Assembly (NCBI RefSeq): GCF_900215325.1
Contig: NZ_OCMS01000002.1
Location: 868,001 to 932,000, forward strand
Length of the DNA stretch: 64,000 nt
Origin: Fibrobacter sp. UWB16
GTDB taxonomy: Bacteria > Fibrobacterota > Fibrobacteria > Fibrobacterales > Fibrobacteraceae
Direction of reading: 5' to 3'
Shown piece by piece: positions 31,316 through 40,079 of this stretch. The position numbers and the translations under genes are program-made. How positions within the stretch are numbered: position 1 is the first letter of the stretch; each line of letters begins with the position of its first letter. The notes beneath the pieces were generated by a model. It searched no databases. It was given only the letters and a program-made list of their open reading frames with translations, and was not told the DNA's origin.

Positions 31316-32719
31316 TTATTTCTTGAGCTTCTTGAGAAGAGCTGCAGCCTTCGTGAACTGCTGCTTCACGGACTTCGGACCCGTACCGCCTTCAATGTTG
31401 CGCTTGCTGACGCTGTATTCGAACGTAAGCGTCTTCTTCATCTTGGCGACGTCCGGGACGCCAGCGGCGGCCCAAGCCTCGTCAGAAAGTTCCGTAAACT
31501 GCTTGCCCTGGCGTGCTGCATCGCCGACGAGGCTTCCCACGACGTGGTGGGCGTCGCGGAACGGAACACCAGCTTCCACGAGCAAATCTGCAAGATCGGT
31601 TGCAAGGAGTGCCGGAAGCATCTTGGCGTGCATTGTCTCGAAGTTGAAACGAGCCGTTTCCAAAGCTTCCTTCATCACGCGGAGAATCACCTTCACGTTG
31701 TGGACGCTATCGAATACCGGTTCCTTGTCTTCTTGCAAGTCGCGGCTGTAGCTGAGCGGAGCGCCCTTCACGAGCGTGTAAAGTGCGGTGAAGTTTCCGA
31801 GCATACGGCCAGACTTTCCGCGGATCAGTTCCATGGAGTCTGGATTCTTCTTCTGCGGCATCATCGAAGAACCGCTGGAGAATGCATCGTGCAATGTAAG
31901 GAAGCCAAATTCGCAAGAGCTCCAGTTTACAAAGTCTTCGGCGTAGCGGCTCATTGTGTTCGCGATGATGGCGAGGTCCGCCTCGAATTCGAGCATCATG
32001 TCGCGATGGCTCACGGCATCAATGCTGTTTGGGCTCACGTCCTTGAAACCGAGTGCTTCAGCAACGAGTGCGCGGTGGTACGGGAATGCCGAACCGGCCA
32101 TAGCGCCACTGCCAAGCGGGAGTTGGCTATGCAATTCCAAGAAGTTGTCAAGACGCTTCACGTCACGGCTCACGGCAAAGAACATGCTCATGAGGTAATG
32201 GCTAAAGTAAATCGGCTGTGCCTGCTGCAAGTGTGTGTAGCCCGGCATCATCTTGCCAAAGTACTTCTTGGAAAGGTCCAAAACCGTTTCCATAAGTTCA
32301 ATTTCGAGGGCGCGGATTTCTGCAGCGCGATGACGCATGTAAAGCTTGAAGTCCGTGCAGACCTGGTCATTGCGGCTACGGCCCGTGTGAATCTTCTTGC
32401 CGAGTGCGCCGATGCGTTCCGTGAGCACGCGTTCCACAGCCATGTGGATGTCTTCGTCGCTATCGCACCAGAGGTTCTTGCCGGCGTGGTAGTCGTCGAG
32501 GATGCTCTTGAGGCCATCGCAAATCTTCTTGTAGTCAGCTTTAGAAAGAACTCCAGATTCAACAAGACCCTTGCCATGTCCGATGCTTCCTTCGATATCT
32601 TCTTCGATGAGTTCCGCATCAAACTGCAAGCTGAAACTTAAATCGACCATGCTCTGAGCCATGCCACTAGCAAAGCGGCCCGTCCACATGTTAGTCTGGG
32701 TATCTTTCTTCTTAGCCAT
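31316..32719 (-). CDS. argH: Argininosuccinate lyase
   Basis: A 467-residue enzyme of the fumarase/aspartase superfamily that splits argininosuccinate into arginine and fumarate. The signature loop is SSGSSMMPQKKNPD. Other blocks are MWTGRF, HTGRSRNDQ, GYTHLQQAQP and DRDLQEDK-like SYSRDLQEDKEP. The ATG at 32719 follows GAGG on the minus strand; a start four codons upstream is less likely. No other arg gene is adjacent. Confidence 0.96.
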   Translation of the reverse strand: MAKKKDTQTNMWTGRFASGMAQSMVDLSFSLQFDAELIEEDIEGSIGHGKGLVESGVLSKADYKKICDGLKSILDDYHAGKNLWCDSDEDIHMAVERVLTERIGALGKKIHTGRSRNDQVCTDFKLYMRHRAAEIRALEIELMETVLDLSKKYFGKMMPGYTHLQQAQPIYFSHYLMSMFFAVSRDVKRLDNFLELHSQLPLGSGAMAGSAFPYHRALVAEALGFKDVSPNSIDAVSHRDMMLEFEADLAIIANTMSRYAEDFVNWSSCEFGFLTLHDAFSSGSSMMPQKKNPDSMELIRGKSGRMLGNFTALYTLVKGAPLSYSRDLQEDKEPVFDSVHNVKVILRVMKEALETARFNFETMHAKMLPALLATDLADLLVEAGVPFRDAHHVVGSLVGDAARQGKQFTELSDEAWAAAGVPDVAKMKKTLTFEYSVSKRNIEGGTGPKSVKQQFTKAAALLKKLKK

Positions 32720-32737
32720 TGTAAACCTCAAATAAAA

Positions 32738-32755
32738 AAGCCGTGAAATCGGCTA
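32738..32755 (-). terminator. Terminator after the minus-strand lipoprotein gene
   Basis: AGCCG (32739-32743) pairs with CGGCT (32750-32754). On the minus strand it is followed by T6. It lies between the lipoprotein gene and argH. Confidence 0.65.
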
Positions 32756-32795
32756 TGATTTCTCGGCTAAAGATAAAAATTTTTAGAGTATTTTG

Positions 32796-33362
32796 TTAGT
32801 CCCAAACGCTACTCTTTTTAGGTGCAGCGGGTTCTTCGTAAGCATTTTCCGAATCTCCATTTCGTACAGCTGTTGGGGCTGCATCTTCAACAGATTCTTC
32901 GGGTGCTGAAACTTTCTTTGTTTTCTTTTGAATGTTTACTGGACGGTCCCAAACGCTTCCTCCATTGTCGAAATCACTGCTATTGCTGCCACCTCTTAAC
33001 AAGTATGTGTCAATAGGAATTTCGATTTCATCAGGATAGGCTTGATAAAGCCAAATCGAGGAGAGGTAAGTAAACGGAGCCCACAGAATCGAAGCAAAAG
33101 AAATGCTGCGGTGAATGTTTATCGAACCAACTCTTTGTCCATCAAGATAGGCTTCGAGGTGACCACCAGCTCTTGTACCACGAGTCTGGAAGGAGCAGTC
33201 ATCATCACTTGCCATCTTACAGACTTGTCTACCGTTGAGATAAATGTCGTAAGGTTTGGATGCGTATTGGCTTGCTACAACGCTTGATCGCCCAGCAAAA
33301 CATCCGGTCATGCTGAGTGACACGGATGCAATCAAGGAAAGGGTAAGAATCTTACGCATCAT
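32796..33362 (-). CDS. Lipoprotein of unknown function
   Basis: A 188-residue lipoprotein. The leader MMRKILTLSLIASVSLSMTGC has a clean lipobox (MTGC). The mature part has a PEGA-like segment (DIYLNGRQVCKMASDD.., LEAYLDGQRVGSINIHR), one hydrophobic stretch (ILWAPFTYLSSIWLYQAY) and a low-complexity acidic C-terminus with two SVWD repeats. It begins 2 bases after the stop of an outer-membrane protein gene, so the two are probably expressed together. No function is recognised. Confidence 0.8.
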   Translation of the reverse strand: MMRKILTLSLIASVSLSMTGCFAGRSSVVASQYASKPYDIYLNGRQVCKMASDDDCSFQTRGTRAGGHLEAYLDGQRVGSINIHRSISFASILWAPFTYLSSIWLYQAYPDEIEIPIDTYLLRGGSNSSDFDNGGSVWDRPVNIQKKTKKVSAPEESVEDAAPTAVRNGDSENAYEEPAAPKKSSVWD

Positions 33363-33364
33363 TT

Positions 33365-34381
33365 TTAGAATCCGATGGCGAGGCCCAAACCGAACTTAAA
33401 GCCGTTCATGTAATGTTCCTTCTTGGCAATTTGAAGTGTCTTGCCATTTTCAGATTCTTTAATAAACGGAGTTTCGAAGAAGTCAATAAAGTAGTTCGCT
33501 TGCAAGATGAACATGACGCGGCTTGCACGGTTGAAAATGACACCGCCACCGAGCTGCAAGGAAAGACCGTTTGCTTCAAATTCTTCGTCTTCATCGTATC
33601 CGTATCTATAAACACTGTAGTAGGTATAGCGCCAGCTATAAGAAAGACCGCCACCGACAAACGGAGAAATATTGGAGCTTGTGAACGGGTAGAAGGCGGA
33701 AAGAGTCAAGTCGATAAGTGTCGGCTTGTCGTTGCTTTCACCAAGGTTGCTCATCGTCCAGTCAAAGCCGAAAAGGAGGTCTCTAGCATCGTACAAAACA
33801 AAGAGGCCAAGTCCTGCGTCCATTTTTGCGTCAGACGGGTTGAGCGGGAGGGATCCCACAATCTTGCCACCCCAGTAAGAGGTCACGCCTTTCTTTCTCG
33901 GCTTCTTGGTTTCCTGTTCGGTGACTGTATAGATGTCGTCATCGTTGGTGGCCTTGTTCTTTGTGCCGATATTGCGGGCAACGCGCTGGATAATCGGGTC
34001 GAAGTCGTCCGGGTTCTTAGCCTTGAGACGGTCGCTCCAGACGACGTTTTCGTTGTTGATGTCGTAGAGCTTAAAGGAGGTAATGACGTTTTCACCAAGA
34101 CGGGTGAATTCAGCCATGATGAACTTGGTGCAGTTCTTTTCGATAGCTTTCTGATTGATAGATTCGCGGTTGCCAACTTTGACGGAATCGTCTTCGGAAT
34201 AGTTGACCAAAACATAACGACCGTTATCATCGATGTAGGCATTCATGAGCTTTTCGGCAGCAATGCCGAAATCTTCATTTAAACCGACCATGCTGAATGG
34301 AGCCAAATAGACGCGTTCTGTAGCGTAAATTGAAGCTGCAAGAGCAAGCGTTGCTGCAAAAAACTTCTTGATACAATTCAT
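33365..34381 (-). CDS. Exported protein with N-terminal TolB/CsgG-like domain and C-terminal beta-barrel-like domain
   Basis: A 338-residue protein. The signal peptide MNCIKKFFAATLALAASIYA cleaves near residue 20. Residues 22-135 (VYLAPFSMVG.., KFIMAEFTRLGENVITSFKLYDINNENVVWSDR) look like the alpha/beta domain of CsgG/LpoB/TolB-N proteins. Residues ~170-338 have alternating hydrophobic strands and glycines (GLGLFVLYDARDLLFGFDW, FVGGGLSYSWRYTYYSVYRY, a final FGLGLAIGF), consistent with an 8-strand outer-membrane barrel. The ATG at 34381 follows AAAGGAG; the longer frame upstream has no ribosome site. Function unknown. Confidence 0.75.
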   Translation of the reverse strand: MNCIKKFFAATLALAASIYATERVYLAPFSMVGLNEDFGIAAEKLMNAYIDDNGRYVLVNYSEDDSVKVGNRESINQKAIEKNCTKFIMAEFTRLGENVITSFKLYDINNENVVWSDRLKAKNPDDFDPIIQRVARNIGTKNKATNDDDIYTVTEQETKKPRKKGVTSYWGGKIVGSLPLNPSDAKMDAGLGLFVLYDARDLLFGFDWTMSNLGESNDKPTLIDLTLSAFYPFTSSNISPFVGGGLSYSWRYTYYSVYRYGYDEDEEFEANGLSLQLGGGVIFNRASRVMFILQANYFIDFFETPFIKESENGKTLQIAKKEHYMNGFKFGLGLAIGF

Positions 34382-34515
34382 AGTGATATCTCCTTTAGGG
34401 ATTAATTTAGTAATTATAAGGTAAAAAGAAAAGCATTTTTTTTGCATAAACGTCCATTTGATTGATAAATGGAATAAAAATTGCAATAAAATGCATGTTT
34501 TTAACGATGAAATAG

Positions 34516-35286
34516 CTAAATCGATTGTTCTTTTTCGAGAATTTCTTTCATTTTGTGTGTCAACTTGGTGGCACTTTTTGTGAGAGGCATGTTCTCGTAT
34601 TCTTTTATAGGGATTGTTGGGAGAACTTTTAAATTGTATAAATAGCGTTCTGTTGGATGAAATTGCAATAATTTATCGTTTTTGCGCAGCCCGATTTTTT
34701 CATTTCCGCCAAAGAAAATGGGGATGACATCGTTTTGTGCATAAAGTGCAAAACGGGCGGCTCCTTTCTTGAATTCCCAAGGTTCTCCGGGCTTGCTACG
34801 GGTTCCTTCGGGGAATATGATAAGGTTGTTCCCTTCGTCCATTGAAGTCTTTGCCATTTCAAGTTGGTCTTCAAATGGAATGTTGTTTGGAATGTACAAG
34901 TTCTTGATGATAATCGAAATAAACTTGTTTTGAATGAGCTCGCCTTTTACAATGCAATTAGCATTGGGGATAAGCGAAAAAAGAATGACAACATCGAATA
35001 ATGAGGGGTGGTTCGCGATGACGACTTTGGAACGGATATTCTTGAGCGATTCTTTGTTTTCGACTGTAAGTCGAATGGCTCCTGAAATTTCGGCGATTTT
35101 GACGAAAATTTTAAAATACTGGTGGTTGAACTTGCGGACAAAAATCTTGAATTTTCTTTCGTTAAATCCCGTAATGATGTGGATAATGGGGAAAAGAAGC
35201 ATTGTGAGAATTAGGCTACAAATGCCGAAAAAAGCAAAGCAGAAAAGCTTTGCGAAAACGCGACGGATGTAGCGGATTTTTGCCAT
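34516..35286 (-). CDS. 1-acylglycerol-3-phosphate acyltransferase-like enzyme of the APE cluster (ApeD counterpart)
   Basis: A 256-residue PlsC-family acyltransferase. It has an N-terminal membrane helix (about 11-38), the HX4D motif in ANHPSLFDV, and the FPEGTRSKPG motif. It lies 3 bases downstream of the chain-length-factor gene, in the same order as apeD in enterobacterial aryl-polyene clusters. There it is thought to help attach the polyene to its lipid anchor. It is the last gene of the minus arm; the substrate is inferred from context. Confidence 0.85.
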   Translation of the reverse strand: MAKIRYIRRVFAKLFCFAFFGICSLILTMLLFPIIHIITGFNERKFKIFVRKFNHQYFKIFVKIAEISGAIRLTVENKESLKNIRSKVVIANHPSLFDVVILFSLIPNANCIVKGELIQNKFISIIIKNLYIPNNIPFEDQLEMAKTSMDEGNNLIIFPEGTRSKPGEPWEFKKGAARFALYAQNDVIPIFFGGNEKIGLRKNDKLLQFHPTERYLYNLKVLPTIPIKEYENMPLTKSATKLTHKMKEILEKEQSI

Positions 35287-35289
35287 CTG

Positions 35290-35964
35290 TTAAGCCTTTT
35301 GCATGTCGATGGCGCAGAGAAAAGCAATGGCTTGTTCTGCAGCGGTGTCGAAGTTGTTGCGCAACATCTTGAGCTGCGCTAGTTGGCTTGCGATATCGAC
35401 GTTTTTAAATGTCGGGTCTGCCTTGGATTCGTCGGTCGTGAGGCGGAGTGCAATGGCGCAGACGGCGTTCGGGTAAGGGACGCCTGCGACGGGAGCATAA
35501 GTTTCGGGGATGAGCTCGTCTGCAAAAATGAACGTGCGCGTGTCTGCGCTTTCGCTTTCGAGGGCGGCGATGCAATCCGTGAGGCCTGTGGTAAAGGCGT
35601 CCTTCCCGGAGAATACGGCGGAATAGCCTGCGGTGTTCGTTTCGAGAATCGATGCATTTGCAATGGAGGCGTTAAAGACCGAAAGGCTAAAATGCGCGGG
35701 CGAGACCATGCCCGTGTCGAGAAGCGTCTGCGAAATTTTCAGCTGCTGGCTGATTTCCCCGAACTGCGATGCGAATGTCACCTTGCAGGGAGTGAGCTTG
35801 TTGCCATCTTTGTCGCGAGAAACTTGATCGCTTACGAGAACTACCATGCGCGAAATGTAGCTCAGACGGCGGCGCGTCAGCATGGGAACGAATGATACGT
35901 CCGGCTTGGGGCGTGCTTCTGTCGGCACAAAGCTTGCTAATCTTTCGATGAAAATTTTTTGCAT
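35290..35964 (-). CDS. Ketosynthase-like chain-length factor of the APE cluster (ApeC counterpart)
   Basis: A 224-residue truncated ketosynthase fold of the beta-ketoacyl synthase chain-length-factor group. It matches the N-terminal half of a thiolase fold: FVPMLTRRRLSYISRM, VTFASQFGEISQQLK, SPAHFSLSVFNASIANASI and YSAVFSGKDAF. It has no Cys-His-His triad. In characterised APE systems ApeC pairs with the active ketosynthase ApeO and sets chain length. Gene order methyltransferase, CLF, acyltransferase matches apeB-apeC-apeD. Gap to the next gene is 3 bases. Confidence 0.85.
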   Translation of the reverse strand: MQKIFIERLASFVPTEARPKPDVSFVPMLTRRRLSYISRMVVLVSDQVSRDKDGNKLTPCKVTFASQFGEISQQLKISQTLLDTGMVSPAHFSLSVFNASIANASILETNTAGYSAVFSGKDAFTTGLTDCIAALESESADTRTFIFADELIPETYAPVAGVPYPNAVCAIALRLTTDESKADPTFKNVDIASQLAQLKMLRNNFDTAAEQAIAFLCAIDMQKA

Positions 35965-35977
35965 GATTTACGCCGGT

Positions 35978-37081
35978 TTATTTTTTGCGGAAGCGGAGAA
36001 GTGAATAGGCGTTCGGGCCTACGCTGTGGTGCGCTTCCTTGAGCTCGAAACCTGCGATTTCGATGGCCTTTTTAAGCTCTTCGTAACGGTACATTTTGCT
36101 GTTGCCGTTGGCGATGCAGGTAAAGTAAAGCGATGTGGCCTGGAGCGAGTATGCTGCGGCTTCAAAACGCTGCTTGTCCCAAAGCGGCTCGAGAACGTAG
36201 ACGTCTGTTTCTGGAGTTGCGGCTTTGTGGATTTTTGTCAAGATTTTTGTGATTTGCTTGAGCGAAAAGCAATCTAGGAATTGGCTCATCCAGACGGCGT
36301 TTGCGCCCTGCGGAAATTCGGTCGTGTCATCGAGAACATTGCAGGCGATTGTATCGATACGGTCTTTAAAGCCAGCTTGTGCGGCGTTCTTTTCGGCGAC
36401 CGCGGTTTGCCCCGGGAGGTCGATGATGGAAACTTGCACGTCTGCATTGTATTTGCAGCAAGTGATGGCCCATTTTGCGGTGTTTCCGCCAATATCAAAA
36501 AGTCTTGGCTGCTTTAGTTCTGCAAGCTTTTCGAATACGATCGGGAGAGCTTCGGGGAATGCCAAGTCGGAGTAGAAATGGTCAAATCCGAACCAGCTCT
36601 TTTTCTGCTGGTCGGTAAGCTGGGAGAGGCCTTCGTAGACGGTTTTCCACGGACCGAGGTAGGGGAGTCCTGAGGGCTTCCCTTCGCGGATGGACTGCTC
36701 GAGATCTTCGGCACCGCGGTAGCAGATGTCCTGCGAAAAGTCCATGTTCACTTGCGTCATTTCGTCGTTTAAAAGGAAAAATCCGATTTTTCCAAGTGTG
36801 AGGCGCAGGTCATCTTCGCTGGAATCCTTGTGGAGCTTGATGGCTCCCATGCCAAGTCCCATCTCTACAAGAACACCCACGCCGTAAAGTGAAATGTTCA
36901 ACTTTTGGGCGATTTCTGAAATGGTAATGCCTTTTTTGCGCGATTTGCTGATTTCTTCTAAAATACCCATGTCCCTGAGGGCGCGGGCCGCTTGAAAACT
37001 GAGAGGGGCAAATGCAATTTTTTGAGCTTCAAACTTGGCGTTTACAGCGTCGATGGAATCGTTTTTATAAAAATCGAACAT
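35978..37081 (-). CDS. SAM-dependent methyltransferase of the APE cluster (ApeB counterpart)
   Basis: A 367-residue class I methyltransferase of the Methyltransf_2 kind. A winged-helix dimerisation domain (GITISEIAQKLNISLYGVGVLVEMG) precedes the SAM-binding fold (LFDIGGNTAKWAI, VSIIDLPGQTAVAEK, NVLDDTTEFPQGANAVWMSQFLDCF). In aryl polyenes it would methylate the aromatic head group, ring or hydroxyl. It is the first gene of the minus arm and faces the ACP genes across a 95-base divergent promoter region. Confidence 0.87.
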   Translation of the reverse strand: MFDFYKNDSIDAVNAKFEAQKIAFAPLSFQAARALRDMGILEEISKSRKKGITISEIAQKLNISLYGVGVLVEMGLGMGAIKLHKDSSEDDLRLTLGKIGFFLLNDEMTQVNMDFSQDICYRGAEDLEQSIREGKPSGLPYLGPWKTVYEGLSQLTDQQKKSWFGFDHFYSDLAFPEALPIVFEKLAELKQPRLFDIGGNTAKWAITCCKYNADVQVSIIDLPGQTAVAEKNAAQAGFKDRIDTIACNVLDDTTEFPQGANAVWMSQFLDCFSLKQITKILTKIHKAATPETDVYVLEPLWDKQRFEAAAYSLQATSLYFTCIANGNSKMYRYEELKKAIEIAGFELKEAHHSVGPNAYSLLRFRKK

Positions 37082-37125
37082 GGTGTCTCTAAAAATAAGG
37101 TTCCCTTAATATAAAATTATTTTTC

Positions 37126-37132
37126 TATATTG
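37126..37132 (+). promoter_or_regulatory. Possible -7 element TATATTG of the APE plus arm
   Basis: It lies in TTTTTCTATATTGCC, a one-base-shorter variant of the TTTCTAnnTTTGG string, 44 bases before the first ACP gene. Unlike tgt or hemA this unit has a leader and a ribosome site. Confidence 0.35.
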
Positions 37133-37176
37133 CCTATCCAAGAAAATGTAAACCTTGATTGAGGTCGCTAAAATAT

Positions 37177-37452
37177 ATGTCTGATTTGAATACCCGTATT
37201 AAAGAAGTCATGATTGAGTCCTTGGAACTGGAAGATATTACCCCAGCCGATATTGTGGATTCTGCTCCGATTTTTGGTAAGAATGCTGCCGGCGAAGGGC
37301 TTGGTCTGGATTCGATTGACGCTTTGGAATTGGGCATTGCTATCAAGGAAAATTTTGGTGTATCTTTCTCGACGGTTAAGGAAGAAACCAAACAGCATTT
37401 TGCATCGGTGGATGCGCTTGCCGCTTACATTTCTGCAAATTCTAAGGGCTAA
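37177..37452 (+). CDS. Acyl carrier protein 1 of the APE cluster (ApeE counterpart)
   Basis: A 91-residue acyl carrier protein. The phosphopantetheine Ser is in GLGLDSIDALELG (near 46). It carries the growing aryl-polyene chain. A frame opening 18 bases upstream is possible, but the ATG at 37177 gives a normal ACP start and has GAGG at 37161. It is followed three bases later by a second ACP gene, as in known APE clusters. Confidence 0.92.
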   Translation: MSDLNTRIKEVMIESLELEDITPADIVDSAPIFGKNAAGEGLGLDSIDALELGIAIKENFGVSFSTVKEETKQHFASVDALAAYISANSKG

Positions 37453-37455
37453 TCC

Positions 37456-37713
37456 ATGGACAAACAGGTCATTTTCGAAAAGATTAAGGCTGCCCTTATT
37501 GAAGATTTCGACTTGGAAGAAAATCGAATTGTTCCTGAAGCTCGCCTTTACGAAGACTTGGAATTGGATAGCATTGATGCTGTGGACTTGATCGTGAAGC
37601 TCAAGTCATTTTTGCCGAGAAACATCGACCCGGAAGCATTCAAAAAAATGCGTACTCTTGAGAACGTGGTCGATGGTATCTATAATCTTGTTCAAAATTC
37701 GGAATCTAAGTAA
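37456..37713 (+). CDS. Acyl carrier protein 2 of the APE cluster (ApeF counterpart)
   Basis: An 85-residue acyl carrier protein with the phosphopantetheine Ser in LELDSIDAVDLIV (near 37). Its stop codon overlaps the start of the next gene by one base. Two ACPs with different partner enzymes are a standing feature of aryl-polyene clusters. Confidence 0.92.
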   Translation: MDKQVIFEKIKAALIEDFDLEENRIVPEARLYEDLELDSIDAVDLIVKLKSFLPRNIDPEAFKKMRTLENVVDGIYNLVQNSESK

Positions 37714-40079
37714 TGAAACAGGTTGCGGGAAAGATTTTCTTTACCGCGATTTCTGTTTTGTATCCGGTCCTTGTCTATTGCGGAATTAGGTACTGGGGAC
37801 TTTCTCCACGGCGCATGAGCTTGATGCTTTTGGCGCTAGGCTTTTACCATTTCTTGAATTTTACGCGTAGCAAGTCAAAGGCGGATCGTGGGCGTACGGG
37901 GGCTCTCGTTGCGCTGATTTTGGTGTGCGCACTTGTCGCATTCTTTGCAAATAACATTTTATTTGTCAAGTTTTATCCAGTGCTTGTGAACTTGAGTTTG
38001 CTTGCGTTTTTCGGATTTACGCTATGGCGACCGCCGAGCTTTGCGTTCCGAATGGCATGCCTGGGGAACAAGTCTTTGAATACATCGCCTTCGTTTAAGG
38101 CGGTGGAGCGTTATTGCAATAAGGTGACTTTTGCATGGTGCATCTTTTTTGTCGTGAACGGATTGGTTTCTGCGCTTACTGTTTTTGTGGGTTCCGATAA
38201 GATTTGGTCGTTGTACAATGGACTTATTTCTTACATTTTAATTGGTTTATTTTTCATTGTGGAATATTTGGTTCGAAAAATGGTGCAGAGTAAAATGCAG
38301 TCGTATGTTCCTGTCTGTGATTTGGAACGTGATTCTCGCCCGGATGGTGCGCTTGTCGCCGAAGGCAAGACTTGGGGCGATTTTGTAAACGATGTTTCCA
38401 AGGTGCGTTATTACCTGGAAGCTCGTGAAAATGTGCCGTGGATTTTGCATTGCGAAGATTCGTATTACTTTACGGTTTCTTTGCTAGCGATGCTCCAGAG
38501 CGGGCGCAAGGCGCTTGTGACTGCGAATCGCCAAGAAGCGTTTATCAAGGAAATCAAGAAGCCGGAATACGGATTTTTGACAGATGAACCGTTTGCTGGT
38601 AGTGTTGCTGGCGCGAACGAAATGCCGGCGACTTTGATCCAGGATGTGCTTGGTAATGAAAATGCGCATTGTTCGGATGGTGACAAAGCTCGCGAAATCA
38701 AGTTCGGCAAGTTCGACAAGTCCAAAGCCGAGATGGTGATGTACACGTCGGGTACGACGGGTGAACCGAAGGCTGTGTACAAGCGCTTTTTGCAATTTGA
38801 AAATGAACTTTTCGAACTTGTGAAAGTCTTTGGAAATGATTGGGTAAACCGCAAGGTTTATAGCACGGTCAATCACCACCATATTTACGGCTTGTTGTTT
38901 ACGGCGCTTTTGCCGATTGCGACTGGGCTTCCGTTCCGCAGGCACCGTATTGATTTTCCGACAGAACTTGCAAATATTGCAGGGGAAGCAGCCGTGATTG
39001 CATCGAGTCCTGCGTTCTTGAAACGTTTATCTGCAGAAACGGATAAGCCGATTGACTTTAAATGCACTCCGATTATTTATTCGTCCGGCGGCCCGTTGCC
39101 TGAAGAGGTTGCTCGCAAGGCCTGTGAACTGACGGGATTTTGGACGATGGAAATTTACGGCAGTACCGAGACGGGTGGCATTGCGTATAGGCAATCCAAG
39201 AATGGACCGGTGTGGACTCCGTTTGAAGTTTGCAAGATGGGTGTTGCCGAAAATGGTTGCCTGAACATCAAGTCGAGTTATATTCTAGAACCCGAAGGCT
39301 TTACAACAGGTGACTTGGTGGACCTTTATGATGATGGAAGATTCTTGCTCAAGGGCCGTTCGGATTCAATTGTAAAGATTGAAGAAAAACGCATCTCGCT
39401 CCCGGAAGTGGAAATGCGTTTGAAGCAGACGGGCTTGGTGCAAGATGTGCGTGTGGTGCCGATGGTGGGTAAACGTCAGTATTTGGCGGCCGCGATTGTG
39501 CTGAACGAAGATGGACGCACAAAGTTTGCGGGCTCGCCCAAACTTGCGATCAATAATTATTTCCACGATTACTTGCTCAAGTTTATCGAGAATACGGTTT
39601 CACCGAAGAAGTGGCGCTATCTTGAAGAACTGCCGCAGAATACGGAAGGCAAGATTCGCATGCGCGATATTCAGGCGCTATTTGGCCTTGCCGAAAGTCC
39701 GAATTTCAAGATTCTCAAGTTCCGCCGTGAACCGGGCGCTTTGACCGCGAAGCTTTTGTTCCCGGCGACGAGTGATTACTACGATGGTCATTTCCCGGAA
39801 TTTAAGCTGCTGCCTGCAGTGGTACAGGTGGATATGGTTTTGCGTTTGGCGCGGAACTTTTTGGAAGTGCCTAAGGAACTTTCCAAGATGAACCGTACGC
39901 GTTTTGCAAATCCCATTTTGCCGGATGTTCCTGTAATGGTGAAAATCACGTACGATGCGGATGCGGGTAAGGTAACGTTTGCGTACACGAGCGAAGATGG
40001 TGAAACTTCGTATTCAAATGGTTCGTTGATGATGAACACTTCAACAGGTGATGCTGGCGAGGGCGAAAATCGTGGATAA
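37713..40079 (+). CDS. Membrane domain/acyl-ACP ligase/dehydratase triple fusion of the APE cluster (ApeG-ApeH-ApeI type)
   Basis: A 788-residue protein. Residues 1-200 hold about six hydrophobic helices like COG4648-type membrane proteins. Residues ~210-645 form an ANL ligase: VMYTSGTTGEPKAVYKRF (near 343), YSSGGPLPEEVA, IYGSTETGGIAYRQ, FTTGDLVDLY and the late Lys in LPQNTEGKIR (near 640). Residues ~660-780 are a hotdog dehydratase with YDGHFPEFKLLPAVVQVDM. In gamma-proteobacterial clusters these are separate genes (ApeG, ApeH, ApeI). The ligase would load an aromatic acid onto an ACP and the dehydratase would form double bonds together with ApeP. Confidence 0.88.
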   Translation: MKQVAGKIFFTAISVLYPVLVYCGIRYWGLSPRRMSLMLLALGFYHFLNFTRSKSKADRGRTGALVALILVCALVAFFANNILFVKFYPVLVNLSLLAFFGFTLWRPPSFAFRMACLGNKSLNTSPSFKAVERYCNKVTFAWCIFFVVNGLVSALTVFVGSDKIWSLYNGLISYILIGLFFIVEYLVRKMVQSKMQSYVPVCDLERDSRPDGALVAEGKTWGDFVNDVSKVRYYLEARENVPWILHCEDSYYFTVSLLAMLQSGRKALVTANRQEAFIKEIKKPEYGFLTDEPFAGSVAGANEMPATLIQDVLGNENAHCSDGDKAREIKFGKFDKSKAEMVMYTSGTTGEPKAVYKRFLQFENELFELVKVFGNDWVNRKVYSTVNHHHIYGLLFTALLPIATGLPFRRHRIDFPTELANIAGEAAVIASSPAFLKRLSAETDKPIDFKCTPIIYSSGGPLPEEVARKACELTGFWTMEIYGSTETGGIAYRQSKNGPVWTPFEVCKMGVAENGCLNIKSSYILEPEGFTTGDLVDLYDDGRFLLKGRSDSIVKIEEKRISLPEVEMRLKQTGLVQDVRVVPMVGKRQYLAAAIVLNEDGRTKFAGSPKLAINNYFHDYLLKFIENTVSPKKWRYLEELPQNTEGKIRMRDIQALFGLAESPNFKILKFRREPGALTAKLLFPATSDYYDGHFPEFKLLPAVVQVDMVLRLARNFLEVPKELSKMNRTRFANPILPDVPVMVKITYDADAGKVTFAYTSEDGETSYSNGSLMMNTSTGDAGEGENRG

